This document shows positions 8,257 through 17,630 of a DNA stretch of 64,000 nt, piece by piece. The position numbers and the translations under genes are program-made. The stretch covers positions 62,001 through 126,000 of the forward strand of contig NZ_JAPMOU010000015.1 of assembly GCF_028858535.1 (NCBI RefSeq), written 5' to 3'. The number at the start of each line of letters is the position of its first letter. The stretch's first letter is position 1. The notes below the pieces were generated by a model. It saw only the letters and a program-made list of their open reading frames with translations, did not search any database and had not been told where the DNA came from. The stretch comes from Spartinivicinus poritis. Lineage in GTDB: Bacteria; Pseudomonadota; Gammaproteobacteria; Pseudomonadales; Zooshikellaceae.

Positions 8257-10416
8257 ATGACAATCGATGTTGAACAATTTCACCAGGTTTTTTTTGAAGA
8301 ATGTATTGAAAATCTGGATATCCTTGAGCAAGGCTTATTGACATTTGGTAATGCCGCTGTAGATGACGAAATTGTTAATCACATTTTTAGAGCTGCTCAT
8401 TCAATCAAAGGTGGTGCTGCAACGTTTAATTTTATTGATATTGCTGAAATAACCCATGAGCTGGAGTTTATACTTGATCAGGTTAGGGAGGGAAGTAGGA
8501 GGCTTTTATCGAAAGATCTTACACATATGTTAACGGCAGTTGATGCTGTGCATAAAATAGTTGAAATGAGAAAAGGAGGTAATAAAACTCCTTTAGCAAA
8601 TCAACAGGTTGTTATTACACTCTTGAGATGTATTGCTAACAGTGAAAGTCAAGATATAACTGAAAAGCAAACTGATATCCAGAAAATAAATAATCCAAGC
8701 GAGCTACTTGATCCTACTTCTCACCATGATGAAGTGAAACAAACACTTCAAATAAACCGTAATAATGCAGAGCAACCAGTGGTTAACGAATGGGAAGTTA
8801 TTTTTATTCCCAGTCGACATATATTTTTAACAGGCAATGATCCTATTCGTTTTATTAGAGAGTTAACTGAACTGGCTGAGCTAACAGTACAAACTAACAT
8901 TAAACAGTTACCTGATTGGGAATTTATTGAGCCAGAAGACTGTTTTTTATCATGGTATATTAAATTAACGGGAGCCATAACAAAGTCAACTATTCTTGAA
9001 GTATTTGAGTGGATAGCCGATGAATGTCAATTAACCATTACCCCATTGAAAAAAGAAGAGGCCATTCAACAAGAGGAAGTGATTCAGCAAGAAGAGCCAG
9101 ACACATCGTCCCAGTCTTTTGTAGAGATATCCCCAGCAGAGCTAAATAAAAAAAGTAGCCAAACTCAAGAGTTAGCCTCTGTTAAGCAAGAACAGGCCCC
9201 TGCGATTAACATAGGTAACCAGTCAATCAGGGTGAATGTAGAGAAAATCGATCATTTATTTGACTTGGTGGGTGAGCTGGTTATTACCCAGTCAATGTTG
9301 TCTGACTTGGGTAGTAGGCTTTCTCTAGATAATCTTGATAGTATCGAGCGACTACAGTCTGGGCTTGCCCAATTATTGCAGAATACCAAAGAGCTGCAAG
9401 AGAGTGTAATGCAGATAAGAATGGTGCCCATTAGTTTCATTTTTAACCGCTTTCCTAGAATTGTTCATGACTTAGCAAACCAGCTTGGTAAAAAAGTTGA
9501 CTTAAAAATCGAAGGAGAAGGAACTGAGCTGGATAAAAATGTTATGGAGCAATTGGTAGATCCATTAGTTCACTTGGTTCGAAACGCCTTAGATCATGGT
9601 ATTGAAGAGACTGAGAGTCGATTACAAGCTAAAAAGCCTGTAACGGGTGTTATTAAGCTATCTGCCTATCATCGTGGTGGAATTATTGTAATAGAAATTT
9701 TTGATGATGGGGTAGGCTTAAACCGTCAGGCTATTCTTAGTAAAGCACAAACAAAAGGATTGATTAAATCATCTGAGCACTTATCTGATGCTCAAATTTT
9801 CGATTTAGTTTTTGAACCAGGCTTTTCTACAGCAAAGACTGTTACCGGTGTTTCTGGTCGAGGCGTGGGTATGGATGTTGTGAGAAAAAATATCTATAGC
9901 CTAGGAGGACATATAACTGTTGAGTCGGAGCAGGGCAATTTCAGTCGATTTCAAATCATTCTACCACTGACTTTGGCTATTTTAGATGGGCAGTTGGTGA
10001 AAGTAGGTAGTGAGACTTATGTCATTCCTTTAAATACAATTGTTGAGTCGCTTCAAATGGTACCCGATGCTATTCAACAAATATCTGGTGCGCTTGAGGT
10101 ATACCGGTTACGTCGAGAAAATATTCCGATCATTCGCTTATATGAACTATTAAATATAACTCCTGTTAATACTAGTTTAACAAGTGCTTTGTTGGTTGTA
10201 GTTGAAGCAGATGGAAATAAATTTGGTTTACTTGTAGATGATTTATTAGCTCAGCAACAGGTTGTTATTAAAAGCCTTGAAGCTAACTATGACAAAGTGC
10301 CTGGTATTTCTGGCGGTACGATTTTAGGTGATGGCACAGTAGCTTTAATTTTAGATATATCAGGGTTGGTCAGATTAATAACAGATGAACTATTTGTTAA
10401 GCCATGTGCAGCTTAA
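8257..10416 (+). CDS. cheA: Chemotaxis histidine kinase CheA
   Basis: Protein of 719 residues with the full CheA layout: HPt domain with phosphorylated His48 in 'AAHSIKGGAATF'; a CheY/CheB-binding-like region about 170-260; a Gln/Glu-rich linker; dimerisation helices from about 310 ('VEKIDHLFDLVGELV'); the HATPase core with N box 'HLVRNALDHGIE', 'DDGVGL' and 'GRGVGMDVV'; and a C-terminal CheW-like domain. It takes signals from receptors through CheW and passes phosphate to CheY and CheB. Translation starts at ATG 8257, GTGGGTG lying just upstream. Central gene of the operon. Confidence 0.96.
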   Translation: MTIDVEQFHQVFFEECIENLDILEQGLLTFGNAAVDDEIVNHIFRAAHSIKGGAATFNFIDIAEITHELEFILDQVREGSRRLLSKDLTHMLTAVDAVHKIVEMRKGGNKTPLANQQVVITLLRCIANSESQDITEKQTDIQKINNPSELLDPTSHHDEVKQTLQINRNNAEQPVVNEWEVIFIPSRHIFLTGNDPIRFIRELTELAELTVQTNIKQLPDWEFIEPEDCFLSWYIKLTGAITKSTILEVFEWIADECQLTITPLKKEEAIQQEEVIQQEEPDTSSQSFVEISPAELNKKSSQTQELASVKQEQAPAINIGNQSIRVNVEKIDHLFDLVGELVITQSMLSDLGSRLSLDNLDSIERLQSGLAQLLQNTKELQESVMQIRMVPISFIFNRFPRIVHDLANQLGKKVDLKIEGEGTELDKNVMEQLVDPLVHLVRNALDHGIEETESRLQAKKPVTGVIKLSAYHRGGIIVIEIFDDGVGLNRQAILSKAQTKGLIKSSEHLSDAQIFDLVFEPGFSTAKTVTGVSGRGVGMDVVRKNIYSLGGHITVESEQGNFSRFQIILPLTLAILDGQLVKVGSETYVIPLNTIVESLQMVPDAIQQISGALEVYRLRRENIPIIRLYELLNITPVNTSLTSALLVVVEADGNKFGLLVDDLLAQQQVVIKSLEANYDKVPGISGGTILGDGTVALILDISGLVRLITDELFVKPCAA

Positions 10417-10446
10417 AACTACGAACATTAACTGCAGGTATAATTC

Positions 10447-10959
10447 ATGAATGAAGCTGTAATGGAATATGATGAGCCATTAACAACAGATTATCACACA
10501 CAATACTTAACTTTTACTTTAGCTAATGAACTTTATGCGGTTGATATATTAAGAGTGAAAGAAATCAGGGGTTGGAAACAGCCAACTTTAATACCAAATG
10601 CACCTGACTATATTAAAGGACTAATTAATATAAGAGGAATGATCATTCCAGTGATGGATCTTCGCGTACACTTTAATATAGGGAGTAAAGAATATACTCC
10701 TACTACAGTTGTTATCGTACTCAGTGTTAAACAAGGAACAACGAGTCGCACTATGGGCATTGTGGTTGATACAGTCGCTGATGTTGTGAAGGTAGCTGAA
10801 AGTGCTTTAGCTAGTGCTTTGCCGGTTAAAGGAACTATATCAGCTGAGACAATCAGTGGGATGATTAATATTAAAAAACAAACGGCAACTGTGCTGGCAG
10901 TTGAGAAGCTATTTGAATTAAGAAAATCAAATGACCGGAAACTAAAGAGTAATGAGTGA
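10447..10959 (+). CDS. cheW: CheW coupling protein 1
   Basis: Scaffold of 170 residues with a CheW domain ('YLTFTLANELYAVDILRVKEIRGW', then 'IKGLINIRGMIIPVMDLR'). It links methyl-accepting receptors to CheA in the chemoreceptor array. The gene overlaps the following cheW by 8 bases, so translation of the two is probably coupled. Its N-terminal tail is short and acidic. Two consecutive CheW genes suggest mixed arrays or receptor-specific coupling. Confidence 0.94.
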   Translation: MNEAVMEYDEPLTTDYHTQYLTFTLANELYAVDILRVKEIRGWKQPTLIPNAPDYIKGLINIRGMIIPVMDLRVHFNIGSKEYTPTTVVIVLSVKQGTTSRTMGIVVDTVADVVKVAESALASALPVKGTISAETISGMINIKKQTATVLAVEKLFELRKSNDRKLKSNE

Positions 10960-11467
10960 TTCAACTCACTATAATTTACCGGAAGACATTCAAGGCTCAT
11001 CAGATTCAAATGGCTTTGATGGTGAGCAGTTAGAGCAAGAGTTTTTGTCTTTTATTCTTGATGGAAACGAGTTTGGTATTGATATACTAAAAGTGCAGGA
11101 AATTAGGGGATGGTCGCCACTACGAGAGTTACCCAGCTTACCAACTTTTATTCAGGGGGTGATTGATTTAAGGGGAAAAGTGATCCCAGTGATTGATATG
11201 AGAGCCCGAATGGGGTTAAAGAAAACTGGCTATAGTAATACAACGGTTGTCATTATTATTAAGCAACAAATGACTGGTTTTACCGGTAGTATTTATAGTG
11301 GTCTGATTGTTGATGCAGTAGCAGATGTCCATCGTGTGACAAAGGATAACTATCGCTCTGTAGATAACCTTTCTTGTTATCAGCAAAATGACTTTATTTC
11401 AGGAATGGTATCGGTTGACAAGAAAATGATAGCACTAATAGATTTTGCAAAAACTTTATCCAATTAG
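10952..11467 (+). CDS. cheW: CheW coupling protein 2
   Basis: Second CheW paralogue, 171 residues, with 'FLSFILDGNEFGIDILKVQEIRGW' and 'FIQGVIDLRGKVIPVIDMRARMGL'. It keeps the same arginine-containing coupling loop as CheW 1 but differs through much of the rest, so the pair is not a recent duplication. It overlaps CheW 1 by 8 bases and ends 10 bases before cheD. Same role: coupling receptors to CheA. Confidence 0.94.
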   Translation: MSDSTHYNLPEDIQGSSDSNGFDGEQLEQEFLSFILDGNEFGIDILKVQEIRGWSPLRELPSLPTFIQGVIDLRGKVIPVIDMRARMGLKKTGYSNTTVVIIIKQQMTGFTGSIYSGLIVDAVADVHRVTKDNYRSVDNLSCYQQNDFISGMVSVDKKMIALIDFAKTLSN

Positions 11468-11477
11468 GTGTAATACT

Positions 11478-12035
11478 ATGGTAGTTGAACGATCAACACC
11501 AAACCCATTAAAGAACATGGATTGTCAGGAGGCCTCTGAAGTCAAAATTATTAAGTTATTACCTGGTGAAGTGTATGGCAGTAGTGAGCATGAAGAGATT
11601 GTAACAATAATTGGCTCATGTGTTGCCACCTGTTTGTGGGATCCCATTGCTAAGGTGGGTGGCATGAACCACTTCATGTTACCAGAGGCAAAAAAACAAA
11701 TTAAACTGTCATCGGCTAATGTTAATCAATCTTCTGTGCGAGTGCTAATGGGGCGGTATGGTAATTTTGCCATGTTTTATTTGATTGAAACACTACTGAA
11801 AAAGGGAGCACATTTGCATAATTTGCAAGCTAAGCTATTTGGTGGTGCAAAAATGATAGAGCATATGTCAGATATTGGTAAAATTAATGCTGAGTTTGCG
11901 ATTAGTTATTTGAAGGAAGCTGAAATTCCTATAATTGCTTCTCACTTGTTTGGAAGCAATGCTCGAAAAATTGCTTTTGAGTCAAGAACCGGGGTGGTTA
12001 AAGTAAGGGAGTTGTCCTCTGTATATCAAATGTAG
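11478..12035 (+). CDS. cheD: Chemoreceptor glutamine deamidase CheD
   Basis: Protein of 185 residues with CheD hallmarks: the active-site cysteine block 'IIGSCVATCLWDP', the histidine in 'GGMNHFMLP', and the 'AKLFGGAKM' motif. CheD deamidates glutamines in receptors and in some species interacts with the CheC phosphatase. ATG 11478 is chosen because it follows a ribosome binding site (TTAGGTG) and avoids overlap with cheW; a longer frame from 11445 adds residues that look like read-through. CheD usually sits beside cheR and cheB. Here cheB follows after a 275-base gap and cheR is absent. Confidence 0.93.
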   Translation: MVVERSTPNPLKNMDCQEASEVKIIKLLPGEVYGSSEHEEIVTIIGSCVATCLWDPIAKVGGMNHFMLPEAKKQIKLSSANVNQSSVRVLMGRYGNFAMFYLIETLLKKGAHLHNLQAKLFGGAKMIEHMSDIGKINAEFAISYLKEAEIPIIASHLFGSNARKIAFESRTGVVKVRELSSVYQM

Positions 12036-12310
12036 GGCATCAACTGAATAGCGTTTAGGCATTGTTACTATGGCGCTTCACCTCCATCATTTAGTTTAAA
12101 ATAGCTGTAGAACCGTCGCTGTAAAACTTATATAGCTAGTTAAAAGTGCTTCTGAGACTTATCGCTCAATAGCTTCGCCTTTGCACTTCTGGGGTATAAA
12201 TAATCCTTCATTTTGAGTATATACCGTTTTGTTTTTACATCTAAAAATAGTTTGTGAAGGGTATATCAGGGTAATTTTTTAGAAAAAATAACATCACTTT
12301 GGAAAAAGTT

Positions 12311-13384
12311 ATGAGCCCTATAAAGGTAATTTGCGTGGATGACTCAGTATCCATGCGTAACTTCTTAAAGGTCGCGTTGGAGCAAGATAAGAAAATTCAG
12401 GTAGTAGACTTAGCTGCAGACCCTTATGAGGCACGAGAGAAAATAAGACGTCATAATCCCGATGTGATTACATTAGATGTAAGAATGCCAAAAATGGATG
12501 GCCTTACATTTTTAGAAAAATTAATGCAATTACGGCCTATGCCTGTGGTTATGGTGTCATCTCAAACGGTGAAAGGGGCTGAAGATACGTTTAAAGCATT
12601 AGAAAAAGGTGCTTGTGATTATTTAGCAAAACCTTTTGATCCTCAAGTATTTGATGCGTTTGTAGACCAGCTTATTTATAAAGTGAAAGCAGCATCTTTA
12701 GTTAATTTAAGTGCTCTCAATAAGAAGCAGGATAATAAGAGTATTATTCAAAAAAGGCATGCAGTGAGTCATCTATCTAAGCTGAAGGTGCAAAAGCAAA
12801 TAAAGCTAATAGCCATTGGTGCCTCAACAGGGGGAACTGAAGCAACTAAAGAGATTGTTATGTCTTCATCATTGCATGGTCCACCTATTGTTGTTACACA
12901 GCACATGCCGCCAGTTTTCAGTAGCTCTTATGCAAAGCGTTTAGATAAGCTGTTGCCAGTGCCTGTCCAAGAAGTGACAGGCACAACTAAACTGGAACCA
13001 GGCCATATTTATATTGCTCCTGGTGACAAGCACTTGCTTGTCAAAAGAAATCGCTTGTCGCTTCAGGCAGTGCTGGATGATTCCCTGCCAGTTAATCGTC
13101 ATAAGCCTTCTGTTGATAGTTTATTTTTTTCTGTTGCTGAGAGTGTGGGGGCAAATGCTTTAGGTATTTTATTGACAGGTATGGGAGGGGATGGAGCAAA
13201 AGGGTTACTGGCAATCAGGCAGATGGGTGGAATGACTATTGTGCAAGATAAAGCTACCAGTGTTGTATGGGGAATGCCTGGAGCCGCAGTGAGCATGGAT
13301 GCTGCCATTATGACATTGGGGCTTGATGATATTGCAAAAGAAGTAGCTTCACTATACCAGCCATCATTGGCTATCAATCAGTAG
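12311..13384 (+). CDS. cheB: Protein-glutamate methylesterase/deamidase CheB
   Basis: Protein of 357 residues: receiver domain (Asp10, Asp11, phosphoacceptor Asp56), linker (about 125-163), then the methylesterase domain with the catalytic triad Ser172 ('IGASTGGTEA'), His198 ('TQHMPP') and Asp294 ('GMGGDGA'). It demethylates receptors in adaptation and is activated by CheA phosphorylation. The ATG at 12311 is preferred; an upstream TTG at 12299 is in frame. The 275-base gap before it suggests its own promoter or a regulated junction with the preceding che genes. Confidence 0.95.
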   Translation: MSPIKVICVDDSVSMRNFLKVALEQDKKIQVVDLAADPYEAREKIRRHNPDVITLDVRMPKMDGLTFLEKLMQLRPMPVVMVSSQTVKGAEDTFKALEKGACDYLAKPFDPQVFDAFVDQLIYKVKAASLVNLSALNKKQDNKSIIQKRHAVSHLSKLKVQKQIKLIAIGASTGGTEATKEIVMSSSLHGPPIVVTQHMPPVFSSSYAKRLDKLLPVPVQEVTGTTKLEPGHIYIAPGDKHLLVKRNRLSLQAVLDDSLPVNRHKPSVDSLFFSVAESVGANALGILLTGMGGDGAKGLLAIRQMGGMTIVQDKATSVVWGMPGAAVSMDAAIMTLGLDDIAKEVASLYQPSLAINQ

Positions 13385-13478
13385 CGCGCGCTTGGTAATA
13401 GCTAAACTGGCCAATAATAAGCAACTTATGTTGCTCATATTATAGTGGCGAATATTGTGAGTAAGGATATTTGATCCA

Positions 13479-13796
13479 TTACTTTTGTTGTTTAAGCAGT
13501 TGTTTAAACTGTTGCTGCTTTTCTTCCTGGGTTAACTGTGGAATAGCATCAGCAGATGGGTCACCTAAAGGAGAGGTATCCCAGTTGATAGTTGGCTGAG
13601 GCGTAACGGGTAAGCTTGCTAGGTAGTCTTCCACTACTGCTAACGCTTCTATCAAACCTTGCTGTTGAGGGTTTTCATCATCCATTTTAGCGAGCTTGCT
13701 AAGCATATTCTGAGCTATTTGCTCAATACGTTCGCGAGGTTCGTTGATACCTTGGGTTTCAAGCCATTGTTTGGCAGATGCTGCGCTGGTTGTCAT
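13479..13796 (-). CDS. Small hydrophilic protein, unknown function
   Basis: Protein of 105 residues, acidic and Gln-rich, mostly helical by composition, without signal peptide or membrane segment. The N-terminal 60 residues look like a compact helical unit ('WLETQGINEPRERIEQIAQNM'); the C-terminus is a Gln/Lys-rich helix. It lies on the opposite strand from cheB and divergently from thpR. I do not recognise a family. Confidence 0.6.
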   Translation of the reverse strand: MTTSAASAKQWLETQGINEPRERIEQIAQNMLSKLAKMDDENPQQQGLIEALAVVEDYLASLPVTPQPTINWDTSPLGDPSADAIPQLTQEEKQQQFKQLLKQQK

Positions 13797-13887
13797 AGGC
13801 TAATAGGGTGCTCTTCGTTACTTTTGTGATATGCCTTTCACTATGTGTATATTCTGTAATTAAGGGTACACCACTGAATGAGGGCAT

Positions 13888-14493
13888 ATGAAAACTGCTA
13901 ACCAGCCGAAGCTTACCACAGATGCGCTTGGCACACAGCCTCTACGTGCCTTTATTGGTATTCCAATTGAACGTAGTTTAGCGGAAGCGATTTACCACTA
14001 TTATCAAGCGGCTTTACCGTCAACAATCTGCCCTAACAATTTTCGTTGGACGAAGCTGGATCACTTTCACATCACATTAAAATTTATTGCAGCATTAGAT
14101 TCAGCATTGGTTGAGACGCTAGTTGACCAATTAGGCGAGTTAGTTGCAGAACAAGCCTGCTTTAGTTGCCAGGTAAAAGAGCCTCATTGGTTTCCCAATA
14201 AACATAAAATACGCCTGTTGGCTTTATCAGTTAGTTCTGGGGGGGTACTGCCAGCGTTGGCATTAAGAATTAATCAGTTATGCTTACAGTGGCAGATACC
14301 AAAAGAAGCTAAACTGTTTCGCCCCCATCTAACCTTGGCTCGATTAAAACAGCCCATACATGGGGATAAATCGTTACCTGCTGCTTGCATTCAATCGTTT
14401 GATGTTAATGCAATCAAGCTTTATCAAAGCACCCTGGATAAAACTGGCTCTCATTATAAGGTACTGGCTACCATTCCATTATCACAAGCCTAA
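13888..14493 (+). CDS. thpR: RNA 2',3'-cyclic phosphodiesterase ThpR
   Basis: Member of the 2H phosphoesterase (LigT) family, 201 residues. Both catalytic HxTx motifs are present: 'HITL' at residues 61-64 and 'HLTL' at 147-150. The enzyme hydrolyses 2',3'-cyclic phosphates at RNA ends, and the E. coli protein can also join tRNA half-molecules in vitro. ATG 13888 follows GAGGG at a normal distance. It converges with the next gene, with a gap of only 14 bases. Biological role in bacteria is poorly known. Confidence 0.9.
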   Translation: MKTANQPKLTTDALGTQPLRAFIGIPIERSLAEAIYHYYQAALPSTICPNNFRWTKLDHFHITLKFIAALDSALVETLVDQLGELVAEQACFSCQVKEPHWFPNKHKIRLLALSVSSGGVLPALALRINQLCLQWQIPKEAKLFRPHLTLARLKQPIHGDKSLPAACIQSFDVNAIKLYQSTLDKTGSHYKVLATIPLSQA

Positions 14494-14507
14494 CTATCAG
14501 TCCTAGA

Positions 14508-14816
14508 TTAGTATGCTACGGCACCAGCAGTATACTCATCATCCAAGTCTATACGATAGCGTACTTGGTAATGCTCAAACTCAGGAATTAATTCGTCATA
14601 GGAGTATTTTACATATTTAGCAATTAGTATGGCGCGGTAGATCATGGCTAGCTGGTCGTCTGATAGTTGAGCAGCTTGCTCAGTATTGTAAATACAACTT
14701 TCAATCAGCTGGTGGCGCCATTGAGCCGGGTTATCTTCAGTAGCAAGAATGTGATCAACTAAGGTATAAACAAGTTTGATATGGTTGGTTTTGCTGTCGG
14801 CAAATAGTGACTTCAT
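14508..14816 (-). CDS. Small protein, unknown function
   Basis: Protein of about 102 residues, acidic, predicted helical, without membrane segment. The ATG at 14816 is preferred because GGAAAGG lies nine bases before it; an ATG at 14834 would add six residues. A tract rich in Tyr, Asp and Glu lies near the C-terminus ('DELIPEFEHYQVRYRIDLDD'). It lies between thpR (convergent) and a chemoreceptor gene on the same strand. No family is recognised. Confidence 0.6.
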   Translation of the reverse strand: MKSLFADSKTNHIKLVYTLVDHILATEDNPAQWRHQLIESCIYNTEQAAQLSDDQLAMIYRAILIAKYVKYSYDELIPEFEHYQVRYRIDLDDEYTAGAVAY

Positions 14817-14927
14817 AATACTCAGCCTTTCCATAGTACAGGCTTTACCTGTATTGGTTATACTTTAAGCATAATGTGAGTCTCACTATCTTGCCACAGC
14901 TTGCAACCGAACGATAATAGATAGAGG

Positions 14928-16550
14928 TTATACCTTAAACTGTTTCATTAGGTCTTCCAGCTCAGAGGTTAGGCTGAACATGGCTTCACAAGCGTGGGTC
15001 GATTCTTGTGCCATTTTTGTTGTATCTTCAGCCACATGATTGATAGCGACGACATTGCGATTAATTTCTTCTGAGACGGCGCTTTGTTCTTCAGCTGCAC
15101 TGGCGATTTGTTCGTTCATTTTGGTCAAGGTCTCAATGGATTCTGCAATAGATTCCAGTGATTTATTGGCTTCACAAGCTAAATTAACCGTTTCTTTAGC
15201 TTGGTTGCAGCCTTGGCTCATGGCGTTGACAGAATCATGAGAGCCGGTTTGTAAGCGCTCAATCATGGAGTGAATTTCTTCTGTAGATTGCTGAGTACGA
15301 TTAGCAAGGTTACGTACTTCATCAGCCACTACGGCAAACCCTCGTCCTTGCTCACCAGCTCTGGCTGCTTCAATTGCAGCGTTAAGTGCTAATAGGTTGG
15401 TTTGCTCTGCAATACCTCTAATGACATCAAGTACACTGCCTATTGCATCGCTTTCTTGCTCAAGCTTAACAATGACTGATGTTGACTCTTCAATTTCCTG
15501 GGCCAGCTGATTGATACTGGTTTGGGTTTTATGAATCAGACTGGTGCCTTCCTCTGTTTCATGTTCGACATCAGTAGTGGCTTTAGCAGCTTGGTTGGCG
15601 TTTTGGGCTACATCTTGAATGGTGGCTGACATTTGATTAATTGCAGTGGCTATCTGATTGATATCCCCTTGTTGGAGGTTTACTCCGGTACAAGTGTTTT
15701 TAGCAATGTCTAACACGGTATGGCAACTGGAAGCTAATTTTTCCACGGTTGTCGAGACTTGCTGCACTAACTCATGGATGCGACTGATAAACAAATTAAA
15801 TTGTTGCGATACAGCTGACAGTTCATCGTGACCTTGCTCTGGCATTCGTTTGGTTAAGTCACCTTCACCGCTGGCAAGATCTTCCATGATATCTTTTAGA
15901 CGGGTTATCCGTCCATTAATGGCTACATAGATAAATGCCAGTGCAGTCATACAAAGTAACAGGGCACAAACAGCACTGATTACCATCACTAGGGTGGCTT
16001 TATTTAAATGATCGTCAAGTTGCTGGCTGGTTTCTCCAGAATACTGGCTGATGGTTTGGTTTAACTCTGATATGGCTGATAAGGCAGGTTGATCATTAAT
16101 TTTTACCGTTTTATCCAGCTCACTAATGGAGTAATTATTAAGAATAAACTCTTTAATTTTTTTAGAATTGTTAAAGTATTGATCAGCTGTGTCAGCAATT
16201 GTTCTTAATGCAGTTTGTTCTGCTGGACTTAGATTAGGCAGCTGTTGATATTGTTGTACTGTATTGGAAATATTTTGGTAGTTTTGGTCAATTCTTCCAT
16301 AATATTTATCAGTTTTGCGTAAAACATAATTTTTAAAATTATGAATGAGGCCCCCATAACCCAGATTTTCCTGAATGGTTTCCAGTAATTCACTTCTTTT
16401 TGCTGCTTCATGTTGATACTTAGTCCAACTTAGTTTTATTGGAGTAAGTGCTTGATAAGAGAAAAAGGATGAGCCAATAAATATGATGGAAAGGGCAACA
16501 AGTAAACAGATAAACTTTTGTCGAACAGACAAATGCGATAATAAGCTCAT
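14928..16550 (-). CDS. Methyl-accepting chemotaxis protein
   Basis: Transmembrane chemoreceptor of 540 residues. Helix 1 spans about residues 12-32, a periplasmic helical sensor domain follows (about 33-185), helix 2 lies at about 186-210, then a HAMP domain and a long cytoplasmic signalling coiled coil. The hairpin tip reads '[35 protein letters not shown]', split here for reference to the residues between 'GIAEQTN' and 'VADEVR', which is the CheA/CheW contact region. No C-terminal CheR-tether pentapeptide is visible: it ends 'LMKQFKV'. Ligand unknown; the periplasmic part resembles a four-helix bundle. Confidence 0.93.
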   Translation of the reverse strand: MSLLSHLSVRQKFICLLVALSIIFIGSSFFSYQALTPIKLSWTKYQHEAAKRSELLETIQENLGYGGLIHNFKNYVLRKTDKYYGRIDQNYQNISNTVQQYQQLPNLSPAEQTALRTIADTADQYFNNSKKIKEFILNNYSISELDKTVKINDQPALSAISELNQTISQYSGETSQQLDDHLNKATLVMVISAVCALLLCMTALAFIYVAINGRITRLKDIMEDLASGEGDLTKRMPEQGHDELSAVSQQFNLFISRIHELVQQVSTTVEKLASSCHTVLDIAKNTCTGVNLQQGDINQIATAINQMSATIQDVAQNANQAAKATTDVEHETEEGTSLIHKTQTSINQLAQEIEESTSVIVKLEQESDAIGSVLDVIRGIAEQTNLLALNAAIEAARAGEQGRGFAVVADEVRNLANRTQQSTEEIHSMIERLQTGSHDSVNAMSQGCNQAKETVNLACEANKSLESIAESIETLTKMNEQIASAAEEQSAVSEEINRNVVAINHVAEDTTKMAQESTHACEAMFSLTSELEDLMKQFKV

Positions 16551-17186
16551 AGCTTCATCCTTGAAGATAGGTTAGTTAAAAACCCTTATTATTATAGCTG
16601 GCAGAGTAGCAACTTACATTTGGCTTACTTATAGTTAATCATAACGATTAGAAATTAAATTAGGTGATTATTTGTTCATGATCATATGGCTGGAGCATAG
16701 ACTATAACCAAAAGACATAACTCGTTTATCCTTACGGATACTACGCATTGCTATTAAAGCCCAGTCTGGTTAGTATTCCACGGCTATTCTGTTGATAGTA
16801 TCTTATTGAGTTTTTCATACATCTGAAGAAACTTGACACATATGTATTGTGGATGGTTGGGTTGAAATTGGTTAGGTTAAAATAAAGTGACCAGAGTTAT
16901 CATCAAAAGCTGCCAACTGCAATTCTTCTGCTCTCCAGAGAATACCGATCTCTATGGATTTTCCTCTTTTCATTAAGACTTAACGTTTTTTTGCTAGTCA
17001 ATCCCTGCTGCGAATAGCTCAGCCCTTTAACTGCGGCGCCACTTGTATTGATTTATTGTGAGTGCTTGTTAGTTAGCTTGCTATGGGTTTAAAGAGGCTG
17101 TTACTAATGACTTGTGCGCGCTTCGCAATAGGATTGTGTTTCTTTCAGTGAACCTCATGGTTAAAAAATAGTTGTTAGAGGTTAGG
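16551..17186. other. Intergenic region of about 630 bases
   Basis: Between the chemoreceptor start and alaE. I find no credible reading frame, tRNA or strong terminator. A TTGACA hexamer near 16834 has no good -10 partner at the right distance. Confidence 0.5.
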
Positions 17187-17630
17187 ATGCGATATTTGCT
17201 TTCTAAGCGTTCTTTGGCAGATACTTTTGCTTTCATTTCTTTTGCATTTGTTACAGGGTTGTTTTTTGAGATTGTAGTAACAGGGCTTTCCGTTGAGCAG
17301 TCGCTTCAGTCTCGGCTGGTGAATATTCCTGTTAATCTACTTATAGCAACACCTTATGGGTTGTTTCGTGACTGGATTTTCAAGCTGTTTAATGCAGCAG
17401 ATGCTTCTCAGATAAAACGCTCGATGGTGGACACGTTAGCTTTTATTTTATTTCATCCAACTATTTATGGGTTAACGTTAGTACTGGTTGGTGCAAATCC
17501 TGAACAAATTGTTACCGCTTGTAGTGTGTTAATTGTTGCCTCTATTTTTATGGCGAGGCCCTATGGCATTTACTTACAGTTCTGTCGAGGCCTGTTCAAA
17601 ATTGAAGCAGTACCAAGTGGTGTATCCTGA
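17187..17630 (+). CDS. alaE: L-alanine exporter AlaE
   Basis: Inner-membrane protein of 147 residues with four hydrophobic segments. Family-diagnostic stretches are 'LADTFAF', 'SRLVNIPVNLLIATPYG' and 'RDWIFK', which align with E. coli AlaE ('SRLVAIPVNILIAWPYG'). It exports excess L-alanine. The ATG at 17187 is used because AGAGG lies five bases before it; an in-frame TTG lies 15 bases upstream. It stands alone between two long non-coding stretches. Confidence 0.9.
   Translation: MRYLLSKRSLADTFAFISFAFVTGLFFEIVVTGLSVEQSLQSRLVNIPVNLLIATPYGLFRDWIFKLFNAADASQIKRSMVDTLAFILFHPTIYGLTLVLVGANPEQIVTACSVLIVASIFMARPYGIYLQFCRGLFKIEAVPSGVS

Noticed and set aside
11445-11477. Longer cheD start inside cheW 2
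   Set aside because: The extra residues are unlike CheD N-termini, and ATG 11478 has a ribosome binding site.
16834-16870. Sigma-70 promoter starting from TTGACA before alaE
   Set aside because: No acceptable -10 hexamer lies 16-18 bases downstream, and alaE begins more than 300 bases away.
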